Positions 45,967 through 59,850 of a stretch of DNA of 64,000 bases are shown piece after piece. The DNA comes from Pinus tabuliformis (lineage: Eukaryota > Streptophyta > Pinopsida > Pinales > Pinaceae): contig CM062820.1 in NCBI GenBank assembly GCA_031772625.1, positions 317,214,545-317,278,544 of the forward strand, given 5' to 3'. The notes below the pieces were generated by a model that was not told where the DNA came from, searched no databases, and saw only the letters and a program-made list of their open reading frames with translations. Every line of letters begins with the position of its first letter. Within the stretch, counting starts at the first letter, position 1. The position numbers and the translations under genes were made by a program.

Positions 45967-47829
45967 AAGAAAAGGAAAAAGTTGAGAGCCATTTTTGGGA
46001 AAAGTTCAAAAATATTATAGTAGACATGAAGAAATACCTTAACATGGTTCCAATCCAGATTAACTGTTACGAACCCAAATTGATATTTGATTATTTTAAT
46101 TGACAGAAACTCACACAAAAATCTGGAACTTTGAAACTAATGCAGGACATGAAACTAATAGGGTGAGGCTAACAGAAAATACAATAATGACAGTAAATTC
46201 ATTCATCACTAGAGCAGAAACTCACTGATCACAGTGGAAATCCAACATCATTAAATAGTATTTGATAGCCAATTCTAGAGCACTACCAGCAGAAAGGTTC
46301 AGTAGTAGTTACCAGTGTTCACAACAATGCACCCCCCACATTTCCCATGTTTCCATGACAGGGAAACTCAATGGGAGACACTTCCCCACATCCCCCTTTG
46401 GGAAAACACAGGGAGGAATGTTTCCCTTTTGTGGGAAACTCCCAGGCATCCCCCCCCCCCCCCCCCAACAAAAAAAAATGAGGACTGAGACATTCGTGAG
46501 CTAAGGAGTTCCTTTAGATTAACAAATTTTACTCAAAGATTTATGTTAAGTTTCAACCACATTTCTTGGTCGATGAATCAATTGATAAAGGGAGGTAGAA
46601 AGATGGAAAACAACACAAAAACAAGATTTTGAATGGATGAAGAACAATATTTGTACAACTCTAGTTCTAACTCTTCATGATTTACACCTTGAGGGGTGGG
46701 AAACTCGGGACAATGCAAATCCTTGACATATTTTATGTTTTTTTAATATTATGTATCTTGGGTATTTTTGTTAAACAAGCTACCTCTAAGAAAACCTGCA
46801 ATTGTAGTGATAATGGGAATGAAGAACATGTAGAGGATATAGTAGAAGTCTGCAAATTTTTTCAAATTGCAAAACTTTTTATAAGAAAATATGTATGTGT
46901 TTATGTTTGCTTCAACACAACCTTTTGATACAATACAAATCCTGTTTCATTTTAAAATTAAAAACAAAACAAAATGAAAAAATACTTTTCATAATTTACA
47001 TCATCGATTTGAAATAGAGATTGATGCTTCAGACAATGTTATGAGAGCCATGATCACTCAAGCTAGACACTCAGTTGCTTTCCATTCAATAACTTTTCCT
47101 CACATTCCCATTTTGAGGAAAAACAAAAAGGGACATTTCCCTTTTGTGGAAAATTCATGTGTATACCCCCTCTGATGGGGGCATAGGCTTAGGTGTTCCA
47201 CCATAACTGAACTCCATCTATTATTGTTGAACCTGTGTATCATTATATTCTGCCAAATATATTACATTGTTTAGGCAAGACATTAATTGTTTGTTAAATT
47301 GTTTTAAATTTGTTATTTCTACAAATGGGAAGGAAGGATTGTTGCTACAATAAAAACCTAGGGAAGAATTGCCTTATCATATTACAAAAAGTTTGAAATT
47401 AATGTTAATATGTTGAACATATATGCCCATTGATTACTAAATGCATTGAAAATCATCACTATACATCATCCTTATGCATGCTTGACATATACTAGCCAAA
47501 ATCCAAGAGATAAGAATGCAATTTCCCCAATAATCAAATGATTTCCTCTGTCAACATTAGGGTTACACATCCTCTAATCCTGAATGATGCAACCTCCATT
47601 TATCAACTAAATAAATACTGGCACTACTCATACACCAGGAATCAGATCTCAGATGTCACTTGAACTTCAGAGAATCCAGAAACAAAAATAAATGGAACAC
47701 CTTCATCGAAGGGAAGAAAGAGAGAGAAATTAATGTCCTTGAATGATCAAGGTAGGTCAATGGGTAAAGAACAAGGTAAAAAGAACTAGTGACTAAAAAA
47801 GTAGCTAAATGCTAAATCAATGTGAACAA

Positions 47830-48050
47830 AGCAAACATTATAAGCACAACGAAAGCTATAAGACCCAAGTACACACACAAACTGCCCAAGGGTAGATAAA
47901 TACTAAAGTTGGAAACCTAGACAAGAGATCAGCCTTACAAAGCAAACATTGTAAGCACGATGAAAGCTATAAGACTTAAGTATGTATACCAATTTCCCAA
48001 GGGTAGATAAAGACTAAAGTAGGAAAAATAGACAAGAGATCATCACTATC
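47830..48050. repeat. tandem duplication, period about 112 bp
   Basis: GCAAACATTATAAGCAC at 47830 recurs as GCAAACATTGTAAGCAC at 47942, both followed by GAAAGCTATAAGAC, CCCAAGGGTAGATAAA and GACAAGAGATCA. Confidence 0.75.
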
Positions 48051-49105
48051 ACACATCTGCATCAATGCTTGAAGATGAACCAGAGGGGCCAACTGTGTCA
48101 TCATCCACCACTCTGAAAGGACCAATAGATGATCCGATAATATCGATTGGAGACTACCTAGGGTTGAAAAGGTTAGGGTAGAAAACTCTTGTAGGAGGCA
48201 GGATGCCTCCCCTTGAAACTCTCCTAACATCCAAAGGCTAATCAAACTCTATAGAGCAGAAAGGAAACAAATAATGCCCCTGTGGCCCCCTATCCCAAAA
48301 TGTAGGAAACAAGAACTGGACAGGGTTGAGTAATCACACAAATGGTGTACCAGTATGCAATCATTATTTTCAAGGAAATACTACTAATAGATACAAGTCA
48401 CACACAATCGATTCATTCTCAAGAAGCATATCAACAGCTTAATGTTCACATTCCAAGGCTATTCTTAGTTTATGTTTCCCTCCATATGTTTGAAAATATT
48501 TATGGTTCAAATATCTTGCTTTCTGGCACAATTCAATTGTTGGAAGTGGAAATGAGCACAGGCTTACAGTAAAATACTATAGAAAAATCACCTTATCACA
48601 GGTGGCAGATAACATTATGACAATAATTTGGATTTGGCATAAGAAGTGACTCTTAGACAGAGTTGGACCTTAAGTGTAGAGGTTATGCTATCTAGGACAA
48701 ATATATAGAAAATATCAAGTCTAGCCTTGTTTGATTAAAAGATAAAGATGACACTTCAATTTTGTCTTTGAATCACCGTTGTAGATTAAACATTAAATAA
48801 AATCTATAATGTTATGGTTTCTTAGGGAGACTTGAATCCTAAAAAAGTGGTGATGTTCCAAGGTCTGGAGATTCAACTGTCTCCAAAACCCCATTTTTTC
48901 ATGTGGTTACTCCTGAGTCCTAAATAATGAGGTACTAGTATCGGACATCCTGGAAAAGATAAATACTCATGGTCTTGGGTAGTGTAGTCTTTGCAAAGCA
49001 AATGGTGAATCTAACTTTCATATCATCATGTCATTTCCTTTCTCTCAATAGGTGTGGAAACAGATGGATGGAATCACATGATTGATATCTGTTTGGTTAG
49101 GAGAT

Positions 49106-49696
49106 TCAATTGAAGAAGGCCTCAAAAAATGGTAGAAGAATGAAAATACAAAGGGTTTCCAAGATTTTCCTTTTAATTGTGCCATGGAGCATTTGGTTTG
49201 CAAGAAATGCTTTGATTTTAGATGATAGGGTAATCCCCCTTGTATGCTCATTTATACAAGCATGGAATTTCAAGTTTTCATAATCTTTGTTGCTTTCAGG
49301 AGCAAAGTTATCCATGGATGTGTTTATGGTTTCAAGCATGTCAGTTCCAGTATGGACATTATCAACTTGATGATTTTTTTTATCATCCTCCTTGTCTGCT
49401 TCACCTAGCAGATTGCAAAACTTGTTTTGGGAAATGCATTGTTCCTCTGCATGTTGTATTTGCTCCAAACTAGCAGTAAACCCTTGACCATTTCTCACGA
49501 ACTCACTAGCATTCAAGTAGTCCATGAGATCACTTTCAAAAAAAATCTTATTTTGATCAATAAGAGGAACTTTCCTTCTATCATTACCGAGGGCTTGCCC
49601 TACTCTCTTCAACCTTTTCAGCTTTCTCTGTGGTATTGGAGAAGCCTCTTCAGAAACAAGAAGGAGATCTTCATCGTCAATATTCAAGTGGGTCAC
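49106..49696 (-). other. open frame of 196 codons, unrecognised, possibly an exon remnant
   Basis: A minus-strand frame without ATG start (first codon GTG) reads acidic then basic near its N-terminus (NIDDEDLLLVSEEASPIPQ, RKLKRLKRVGQALG) and then polar sequence with FFESDLMDYLNASEFV. The DDED...KLKRLKR pattern is protein-like and more ordered than the neighbouring noise. I cannot name a family. No partner exons, splice sites or promoter were convincing. It may be a gene fragment or chance. Confidence 0.3.
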
Positions 49697-49699
49697 TCA

Positions 49700-52600
49700 A
49701 CTTTGGCTCATTTCCACTTCCATGCTAAACCTTTCAGTTATAAAGGGACCTACACTTCACAAACACCATTCAATTTATCCAATCATTGTTCCCCTTAAAC
49801 TTCACACATGTTTTTACTTCTTATAAAAAGCACAAATCAAACCTTTTGTAGAGGTAGATATATCAAAACCTAAACATGGATGGATCAAAGCCAGAGTTGG
49901 CATAGTGAAAATACATTCAAAATTTTAACAGACTTCTCTTTAGCCTCACACAAATCTACTTCAACTCAAGAGTGCAAAATAGAGCCCTCATAGAGACATT
50001 GATGTAGAAGCAATATTTTTTAGAAACCTATGAAATAAGCATGGCCAAGCCCTCTTTTTTGATAGTGCACGTGGTAACTCATTACTACAAATAATAAATA
50101 AATAAAAACAACTAGAGACAGTTAAGCACATTATATGAAACTGTAGGGTTGCCAAAGGTTTTGTAGAATTGGTTGTTGTTGAGTATAGGACTCATTCTGT
50201 TATCGTTCTTTGTAGAAAATGGCCCCATTTTAGGATAAATGGTTGGCCCAACAAGAAGGAAATAGTGTGTTAGATCAGGATGCAATCAGAATGATATGTA
50301 TCTCCTTATGCAAGAGATGGTGTGAAGCAACCTTTTATAATCTAACTACTCCATTTATTTTTTAGATTAGAGTTGGCTACGAAAATCTTAGGTAGGATAC
50401 ATTTTCATGAAAGATGTATATCCTCGTGAGATCCAAGACAAAGCATATTGTAAAATTGGGCATGACAATTGTAATTGAAAATATATATTGGAGAAGATAA
50501 TAGAAATCCACTAGGATAAAATGCCGAGCTTTGAAGAGGATAGTGAACATAAGAAAAGAAAGAACTAGTTGATATTATTTCCATTGTAAGCCATAGAAGA
50601 AGGTATATGCTAGTAACACTAGTAAGAACCCATATGTAATATGTGTAACCAAGACATTATTAAAGACAAGCAACATATACCAGTTAACGGTCTTGTTTGC
50701 AGTAACACTCAGATCAAATTTGAGTCAGATAATACTGACACTCTACTAATTATTTGTAGCACCAGATGAAGCAATAAGACGAGAAATTCTTAGTCCAGCT
50801 CCTGGTGATCTCCATTGTATTTGAATGTCTCACAATTGCTAGCTGCAGGGTTGTTCCTCCTTTTCTAGGTTCATGGTGAGGAATACTACAAAATGATGGG
50901 ATGATTGAATTCTCAAAATGTAGACCTCGATTCATCTAAAGAACTTGCTTTCCAAAGGATTGAACTTTCCTTGATACCAGAGAATTCGACTACTCACTAC
51001 TTACTTGTCCAATTGTACAAATTTACTCTCTTTCTTTTTTATGCCATCAACTTGTTTAATGTTCAATCTAGATTGTGAGAATCTACATATTGTTGGGTTG
51101 TGGAACTAGACTATAGAGTGTGCCCCAACCTGCAGTCCCCTTGTCTTTTCTCCTATATTTGTACCATGTTCCTATGTAATTTTATCATGTCTATTTCGCA
51201 ATGCTCTTATTGACCTTTCCCTTCAAAAGTTAGGAAAGTCAAGGCTAAGGGAAAGAAAGAGTTTCCTACATTTGCATCCCATGGAGCAATTATTGCTAGG
51301 GGACTTATAATAACAGAAAATGTCATCCTCACCAACAATGTGGTCAATAGGTTCATGCCAACATCAAGGGAACTTTGGCAAAGGATCATAGAAGCAATAC
51401 TACTCCTAGAGTGTGGCTGGAATGTTATGGAGCAATAGTACATGAATTGTCTTTGGCTAGGGATCAACTACACACACTTTTGAAAGCTACTGGAACAAAT
51501 TCAACCCTTACACTAATTCAAATCCTTGTCCAAGATAAGAATAATTGAACATTGAAGGATAATATGATTTGAGAGTAAAGGAAATCAAAAATATAAATTA
51601 TGGGGGAAAACAGGGCATATAGGTACATTATCTTATCTCTGAGATATGCCAAATTCGTGAAAGTAATCTAGAAGCTATATTTGGTACCTGAAGAATTTCA
51701 AAATTGTGTGTAGATCCTGGTGGTAAGAATTAGTTGATTTACATTGCATTGAATATCATTGGAGTGCATCCATAGTACTCAAAGATATAAAGAATTCAAA
51801 GACTATTTTAGCCAATGAAGTGTGCATGAAAAACAAGGTACACTGCCCCAACACCTTTGCTACAATGAAAAGAGTTAAGTTATTGAAGAAAAAAGGATGT
51901 TATTATTGGATCTGGAACTGCCCAATTTTTCTCACTCCCACTTCTCTCCTTTTCCACTATGTTACAAGAGAAAACCCATGCAGCAAGTGAACTAATCCAT
52001 GAATACTTGTCTTATTTTTTTGAACAGAAAATTCCTATAGAAACACACAACAGGCTACATACCATAGGTACAAACTGCCATGCATGGTCTCTAATTGTCA
52101 AGCCCTAGCTCAAGCTACCATTGGATTTCTTGTTCTATAAATTACTATATGTTGCTCCAATTGTTCCTTCTAGTGTTGGATTTGGCTAGGATCAAGAAGC
52201 CTTTGATACATTGTTACAATGATAAGATGTCAATTCCACTTAAGAGAGTAGCATTCAGGTTGATGTGCTAGTATACATAGTGCCCTGTTTCAACTAGATC
52301 TAAGTTTATAATCATCTTCCTAACTATATTTATAGCCTTTATGGTGCTCCCCATGACTATTGAACTTAAATTTGAAAGAGTGGGAGGTATTGGCAACGTA
52401 ACAGTCTACAATATAAGTTGATAAGAATTTGTTGGAGGCCAATAAATTAATGTTTGATTGTCATCTCATAGAAACTCTTGTCTAAGATCTAGAACTATCT
52501 CCATTTTCATTTTACTGTGAACATGAATTTACATTGTAATTCCCAAAATAGACCAACAATAGTTCTAACGAAGACCAATGATTAATGTTTGATTGTAAGC

Positions 52601-53550
52601 TCATAGAAACTCTTATCTGAAATCTCAAATTGTCTCCATTTGAATTTTACTGTAAATATGGGTCTACATTATAAATCTCATTGACCAACTTATAGTGTAT
52701 CAACTAAATTGAACCACAAAAACCCCACACTAAAATAGCTTAGCAGGCTTATAGCACAAACCCTAGACGAGAAACCCTGGACAAAACAAAGAGGAGAGCT
52801 CGGGCAAGGATGAAGCCAGATACTTCAATATCAGATGATTATTTTCAGTAATAGATGATTTGAAACAATGTATTCAATAGAAAAAAGAACAAATCAAACA
52901 GATTTGCGCCCATCATCTATACCATTACAATACAAAAATATCAAAGACAAAATTGAAAGAAAGCTCCATACCTTTACAAGCTATTCGTGGACTCTACATC
53001 TGCAGAGGTGAATGAGCATCATATGGGAGTGTTGAAGAATGAGAAAGGTGGGATGTAGTGATCCATAAATGGAATTTGAGGACTGAAAGATTTGAATGTG
53101 TTGTAGGGTTCAACAGTAGCATCCCAAGCTGACCGATGCCATGGGCATTCAAAGATGCCTCTAGGTACCCCATATTGGTAGATGAAAAAACAATTAAGGT
53201 GAAACAAATTGTGGTGCCAAAATTTTGTCGAAAGAATTTGATTTGCTTTAAATGCAGAGAATTTACCATAACATGGGGCAACTTTCATTTGGTTTAAACG
53301 CAAAGAATTTACCATAACATGGGCTAAGCAGTATGTAATTAGTGGTCTTATGCAATTATATTTATGTGTGTCAAAGAGTATAACCTTCTTAAATTTTTAT
53401 TTGTTTATGTGGCCACTATTTCTCATATATTGAGATAAATTAAAAGACTCAAAATTAAAATTATGTGAAGATTTTTTCTTTTTCAATATAGATATAGGAA
53501 AGTATGATAATATGTCATTTCCTAAAGGTTTGTCAATTATTATTTTTTTG
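49700..53550. other. AT-rich intergenic DNA without recognised gene
   Basis: Short open frames only. A duplication with period about 137 bp lies at 52447-52690 (TAATGTTTGATTGT then CTCATAGAAACTCTT in both copies), and a 45-bp one at 53250-53330 (GAATTTACCATAACATGGG twice). Confidence 0.5.
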
Positions 53551-53639
53551 AACTAAGCTTACACCTATCATAATGAAGCCAATTGATTATGAGAGGTTTT
53601 GATCAATGGAGGAATTTCTATTGGGGCCTTTATCTTTAC

Positions 53640-54620
53640 TGATATTTGCACAACATTACCACATTTTGGACACTAGGAATAACTCTCAAGACCTTTACCA
53701 ATGGACATGAAAAGGACCTTAGCTAGGAATATGAGCACCATTACTATTCTTTTCATAATAAGAATTAGTATGAGGGAAGTAGAAAAAGACCTTTACTCCT
53801 AAAATGAAGCTTCTCATGATCAAGGACCATGAATTTGGCATTGAACAACCACATAGATCCTCTCTAAATAATCTTAAGGATATATGGGATATCAATTCCA
53901 TTAGGAATTTTTTCACACCATGTATAGGAGTCAAGGAATGTACCATGGGTAAGGGGGTAAACAAGGGCATTAGGCCTTACAAGAAGGTTTTTAGTCTCAA
54001 GGGCTATGAGCTAGACATAAAAACCACATAGATCTTCTTTAATGAATCTTTGGACTTAAGTCAAGATATGGGCACCATAAGAGGTATTTCTCACCACATA
54101 TGGGAGTTAGTGTCTATGTTATGGTTAGGAGAGTAAAACAAGGGCCTTAATCACTAAATTAATCTTTCTCGTGCTCAATTTCCATGAACAAGACCTCTAG
54201 CTAGGAATATGGGCATTTAGTATGTTTTGCATAATAAGAATGGGTCTCATGGCCTGGAGTTAAGTCCTAAATAATCAGTAGCCATTAAAAAGGCTTCAAA
54301 CCACCACATTAATTATATTCTCTAAAGGATATTCTTTGGCTTCTAGGAGGGATGTGTCTACCATTCAAAGGTATTTCACACCATGATTGGGTCTTGGAGC
54401 CTCATCATGAACCTTAATGAAATTAGGAGGCTTTCAAATCACATATGATGCTTACAAGTGTAAGCTTGGTCAAAATAGGAACATAAGGGGCTTAGGCCTT
54501 ATTTGAATCATTGATGATTAAGCTTTGTGAAATAGCTCTCACAGAACCACACATGACCTCTATAGAGGATCTTAGGCCTCGATGGGGGATATTTAGTGCC
54601 ATTAGTATGTTTTACATAGT
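53640..54620. repeat. degenerate long repeat leading into the satellite field
   Basis: Related passages with AGCTAGGAATATG[AG]GCA, then TTCATAATAAGAAT or TTGCATAATAAGAAT, occur near 53720 and 54200; a third with GTATGTTTTACATAG lies near 54605. Spacing is about 400-480 bp. Confidence 0.5.
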
Positions 54621-57034
54621 ACAAATGGGTCAATATGTAGTGCCAAGATGTGCTAAGTGCCAATGTGTGCTAATGCGTGCCAGGGAGTGTTAGGGAGTGG
54701 AACAGAAACACAAGGGAGAACTAGTTCAAAATGCATGGAAATGAATGAATAAGAGTGTGTGATAGGGAGTGTAGCGAATTCCAAGTGTGCTAAGGAGGGA
54801 GTGACAATTTTTTACACTAGGCAGTGCCAAGGCATGCAAGAGTACCAGGGCATGTCAAGGAGTGGTCCAGTGTGCTAGGGAGTGATAAAGTATGTTGAAG
54901 AGGGAGTGATAAGGTATGTTAGGTAGTGTTAAAGCATGTTAGAGGCTAGGGAAACATGTCAAGATGTGTTAGGTGCTAGGGTGTGCCAATGCATTCCAGA
55001 GAGTGTTATGGAGTGTCAGGGAAACAAAAGGAAGCACTAGTTTCAAATGCATGGAAATGAATAAATAAGAGTGTGACAAGGAGTGTCAATGAGTTCTAGG
55101 TGTGCTAAGGAGGGAATGAAAAGGTATGCTAGGTAGTGCCAAGGAATGCTAGAGTGTTAGGGTGACATGCCAAGATGTGTCAAGTGCCAAGGTGTGCCAA
55201 TGCATGCTAGGGAGTGTTAGGGAGTGCAATTGAAACAAAAGGGAGAACTAGTTCAAAATGCATGGAAATTAATGAATAAGAGTGTGTGATATGGATTGCT
55301 GGTGAGTTCCAAGTGTGTTAAGGAGGGAGTGACAAAGTTATATGCTAGGAAGGGTCAAGGCATGCAAGAGTGACAGGGCATGTTAAGGAGTGGTAAAATG
55401 TGCTAGGGAGTGCTAAATAATTCCAAGAAATGTAGGGGATGCCAACACATGCCACATAGTGCGAAGGGATTGTTAGACGTTCCAGGTGTTATGACATGTC
55501 AAGATGTAAACCATGTTTCTTAGTTGATTTATGGCCATGGTTAGATGTGAGCCTTGACTTGGTAACTTGTTAAGTGGGATGAGTTAAGATTGGGCATGAG
55601 TAGAATAAGATGAGTTATAGGCCATTCTTAGGTGAATAATGCATAGTATATTTGTAGTAATTGTAACTTGGTCTAGATGTTGTAGTTGAGGTAGGACTTG
55701 GTTGGTTCCCAAGTCTTAAAAAAATAAGGGTTGTTATGAGGGCATGATAGCTAAGGAGTGCAAATGCGTGCCAAGGAATGAAAAGGTGTGCTAACACATG
55801 CTAGCTAGTGTCAATGCATGTCGAGGATTTTTCAGGAGTATTAGGGAATCACAGGGAAGAACTAGGTCAAAGTGCACATAAACAAATGAATAAGAGTGGC
55901 TTCCGAGGAGTGTCAGTGAATTCCAGGTGTCCCAAGGACGAAGTGTGTTAGGAGAATTTCATAATAGGAATTTCAAGAGGTAAGCCTATGATTATAAAAA
56001 GGGGATGGATAGAGAAATTTTAGACAAAGGGAGACTTTGGGCTAGGGACAAAACTATTTTTTCAATGACTTGGTTGGATTCCCAAGTCACAAAAGAAGTA
56101 AGGCTATCTATGAGGGCATGACAACTAGGGAGTGCCAAGGTGTGCAAGGAATGTTAGGAAGTACTAACACATGCTAGAAAGTTCCAAGGCATTCTAGGCA
56201 TGCCAATACATGCCAAGTGCTAAGGCATGCCAAGATGTGCTAGTTTCTAGGGTGTGGTACCAACACATGCCAGGGAGTTCCAGGGAAACACAAGGGAGGA
56301 CTAGTTTCAATTGCATGGAAATGAATGAATAAGAGTGTGTGATAGGGAGTTTTCGCAAGTTATGGGTGTGTTAAGGAGGGAGTGACAAGGTATGATAGGT
56401 AGTGTCAAGTTCCACAGTGTGCCAATGTGTGTCAAGGAGTGTTAGGTCATAATGCATGGAAATGAATGAATAAGAGTGTGTGACAGGGAGTGTCAACAAA
56501 TTCCAAGTGTGCTAAGGAGGAGTGAAAATGCATGATTGGAAGCGCTAAGGAATGCTAGAGTGCTAGGGTGGCATGCAACCAAGATGTGCCCATGTGTGAA
56601 AGGAAGTGTTAGCTGGGAGTGCCATGGAAACACAAGGGAGCACTATGTCAAAATTTATAGAAATGGAAAAATAAGAGTTTGTGATTGGAAGTGTTAGTGA
56701 GTTCCATGTGTATTAAGGAGGGAGTGAAAAGGTATGATAGCTAGTGTGAAGGCATGCTAGAGGCCAAGGTGATATGCCAAGATGTACTAGGTGCTAGGGT
56801 GTACCAACACGTGCCAAGGAGTGTTAAGGATTGCTAGGGAAACACAAGGGAGCACAAGGTCAAAATGCATGGAAATGAATGAATAAGAGTTTGTGACTAG
56901 GAGTGTTAACAAGCTCTAAGTGTGCTAAGGAGAGAGAGACAAGGTATGCTAGGTGGTTCCAAGGAATGCTAGAGTGATAGGCCTACATGCCAAGATGTGC
57001 CAGGTGCTAGGGTGTGCCAATGCGTGCTAGGGAG
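54620..57034. repeat. satellite-like field of nested short repeats
   Basis: Built of words such as GTGCCAA, TGTGCTAGGGAGTG, GGCATGC and GGAGTGTTAGG, each in dozens of variants. A longer block, AATGCATGGAAATGAATGAA followed by TAAGAGTGTGTGA, recurs near 54730, 55045, 55255, 55870, 56310, 56450, 56650 and 56865, spaced 150-600 bp, so units are irregular. Not coding. The E3 LTR is inserted in its last unit. Confidence 0.75.
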
Positions 57035-58071
57035 TGTTATAGACATATTTGAGCACTGCAACCCCAAAATCATATTTCCATAAACTAAGGGCTCCTTAAG
57101 TGCTTAAAACATACCCTAAAGGATCATGGTCAACTAATTACATCATTTCCTAGAAGTTCCACCTAAAAAACTACTCAAAACTGACCAAAACTGGACCATA
57201 CAGACTGCTCCAGGGCAAGGTGCAATGCATACTGACTGCCTAACTGGCCAAGTGAAATGCATACTGAAATGGCCTTATGTGGGGTGCGATGAGCGAGAAT
57301 AGACAAATGGCAGAGACAGTTTGCAAGGTGGATGATCATGGAATCTTCCAGAAAATTCTCCTGTGACACTTGACTCTCTGAATTCGCTCAGGGATGAGTA
57401 AGAGATCATGAAATCTCCAAGTGGAACCAAGAACTATTAGTGGAATGACATTGATAAAAAAACCAGAGCTGACTCACACCCTTGCAAGACATCTATAAAT
57501 GGATCCCTCATCTAAGAGATCTAGAGGCTGGAATTTTGTATTTTTGTAAGGAAGTGTTGTTGGTTTGTTGGTGAGAAGAGACATTGCATTGTTGGGTGAT
57601 TTTATTGTTCATGAGGTGAAGAGGGCTTCTATAACTAGGAGGATGATGGTGGATCAGACAGCTGGGTTGTAATCCTCTCTTACATTACTATTAATAAAGT
57701 TCTTTGAGTTTTCCTCCATATAATCGTGTATTTGTGAATCTTGTTTATGAATGCAATTGTATGGTCAATGTGTCTCTGATTCAACATTATTTATGATGTG
57801 TTAGATAGAGATGCTTTGATAGTTTTTTGTTACTTTGACTCTATAGGTACTCTTTGAAGCGAGACAAGTAGGAGAGGAGTGGCAAATTCTATCAAGGAAA
57901 GGAGAAATCAAGCTAGGATCAAAGTGGAAGATCTAGGTTGGTCCTATTTTCTTCTCTTCCATCTATCACACTTAAAGGAACTCTTAAAAAGCTTTCATTG
58001 TTTGTTTCTAAGATAGCTACCTGTCTTAGTGGGACTAGCATTTCGAATTGACACTGGTTTTCCCTAAAACA
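57035..58071 (+). mobile_element. 5' LTR of E3
   Basis: TGTTATAGACAT...CCTAAAACA, 1037 bp, inserted in the satellite field (GGGAG just before it is the expected target copy). TATA at 57493. Confidence 0.85.
57493..57500 (+). promoter_or_regulatory. TATA box of E3 LTR
   Basis: CTATAAAT, 458 bp into the LTR, matching the TATA positions of E1, E2 and E4 relative to the LTR end. AATAAA follows near 57684. Confidence 0.55.
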
Positions 58072-58074
58072 AAA

Positions 58075-58092
58075 TGGCGACTCCGCTGGGGA
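58075..58092 (+). promoter_or_regulatory. primer-binding site of E3, Ogre type
   Basis: TGGCGACTCCGCTGGGGA, three bases after the LTR. It resembles the primer site of Ogre/Tat elements, reported to use tRNA-Arg; I cannot verify the isoacceptor here. Confidence 0.8.
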
Positions 58093-59850
58093 ACGAATAG
58101 TTTGTTTTGTTTGTTTATTGTTTGCTTTATAAACTATAGATGGAGCCTGAAGTTAGCCAGCTAGCCTTCGAAATGCCTTTGCTATGCAATTGCGAAGTAG
58201 ATAAACACTGCTTCAGTCAATCTCCGGGTTGGTTTATGAACTGAACATCTAACTTACAAAGCATTCTAAGTGCCCTTGTGATAGCTCAGAACCTCATCAG
58301 ATCTTACCCTTATGCTTTTTTTTTTACTATCCATCATTACTCAACCTAAATAACTGAACTTAGCTGCAAATTTTGAGAAAAAACCAAGCTTAGTTTCGCT
58401 CACTGGTCCATCACACTATCTATAACTGTGCAACCTGGATGCATCACAACTCCCATGTGTTGCAGGTCAGATGCATCCCTGTTTCCCTGTGTTGTAGGTG
58501 CGATGTTTGAGTGATACTGCTTTCTTTTCTGAAAGTTCGTTTTTTCCTCCTTGTTTTCAGCCTTATTCAGTAGTTTTGCTGTTCATGATCAGTACCTTCT
58601 TGCTGAAACCTTCTTCCTTCACATATTTCAGCCTCCATCAGTTAGGAATTGTAAATGTTTTTGTGTATTTGTCAATAGTTTACAGTCTTCCTTTGTTGCA
58701 TGTAGCCTAATCGAACTGTCGTTTTTGGTGCAAGTGTCATAATTGTCATTCTGAATCAAAAGAAGAGTGTCATAAAGTCTTCCTCTTCTAGATAGTTGAT
58801 TGTACTTTTTTCATTGTATTTGATTTTGAAATTATTAGTATTTCAAGTGTCGAAAACAGTTTAAATTTGAAATTGAAAAGTGTCGTCTTAGTCTTCCTTT
58901 CGTTTTGAAAAGAAAATTGTTAGTTATGTCGCTTTGAAAGAAAATAGTTTAGATCTGTACTTAGCTTTATTTTGGCATTCAGAAATTAAGGAAGCATAAA
59001 ACAAATACATGCATGTGCATCTACATTTTGACTGCATGCGAAATTTGATTTAGGAAAGTGCATTTAGTGTGTGTTCTATGCTCTCTGCTGAAAGAAAATC
59101 ATAATCTTCTTTCCTTTGTAGCTAGGATTTTCATTGCTAAAAGAACATAAATGACTGTTTATCATTTTAGATTACATATTTAGGAATTTCACATCTACAT
59201 CATGCGGTGAACCTTGAAAGACAAACTTCTAAGCAAGATTAACTCTAAATTAAACCTCAATGAACATAAAAATTCTTTGGAACCTAATGCAACACATCTA
59301 GAAGTCTAGGCTAGAGATGTGTTCCGGTGTCGTAAAACCTGGTAACTATTATCTTCATCGAAGGTTGGGTGATTCCTCCTCTTTGATACGACAAGTGCCA
59401 GTACGAACTTGTGCTCCCCGTACCATCGAGTATATATTGGGAGACCACAATAGGCTGATATCCTTTATCCTTAGGAAGCCGTGTCTGCCGCCCTATCGAT
59501 CGTAATGCACTGAACACAACATTCGGGAAGATTGACTATCGTACATAAGTCCTTGGTAATTTCTCTATCATTTATCACCAAGGTGTGTTTTGCAGTTTTA
59601 CGATCGGTTTGGTAAACCCTCTGTCTAGACTTCCAGAGTAGTCACTTTCGTTCCTTTTCGACTCCTTAAAAGAAAAGGTCCATTTGAGCACTTGTCACTT
59701 CAGGCTCATTAAAAATCGAAGGCGACTAGAGTCACCTTTAGCTTTTTCTCGACTCTTAAAAATTGAAAAAGAAAGTTGCGTCAAAGTGTCTTAAAATTTA
59801 TTTTAATCGGAATAACATCCTTGTTCCTTTGTTGATCTGAGGTTGAGATA
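58093..59850 (+). other. leader of E3
   Basis: Long non-coding leader of 1.76 kb. It is AT-rich apart from a more balanced block at 59300-59520, and ends with three motif hairpins with CTC(A/C)TTAAA-like centres at 59658, 59701 and 59749. The leader should hold packaging signals, but none can be named. Confidence 0.5.

Larger units (their letters stand above)
45219..49100. other. AT-rich intergenic DNA with old duplications
   Basis: No gene recognised. It contains direct repeats at 45482-45966 and 47830-48050, and two related blocks of GGGAAAC/TTTCCC-rich sequence at 46330-46470 and 47100-47180, the first ending in a run of about 18 C at 46450-46467. Confidence 0.5.

Noticed and set aside
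46450..46467. Run of about 18 C
   Set aside because: Could be a functional G-quadruplex-type site on the other strand, but a homopolymer of this kind may be slippage or sequencing error; nothing else supports it.
51207..51660. Possible coding region near 51250-51450
   Set aside because: Looks faintly protein-like on the plus strand but has frequent stops and no recognisable motif.
53019..53315. Minus-strand open frames of about 95 codons
   Set aside because: Overlap a small duplication; composition typical of AT-rich noise.
58093..59850. tRNA or snRNA genes in the E3 leader
   Set aside because: No A/B-box pairs or cloverleaf could be formed; only the primer site resembles a tRNA end.
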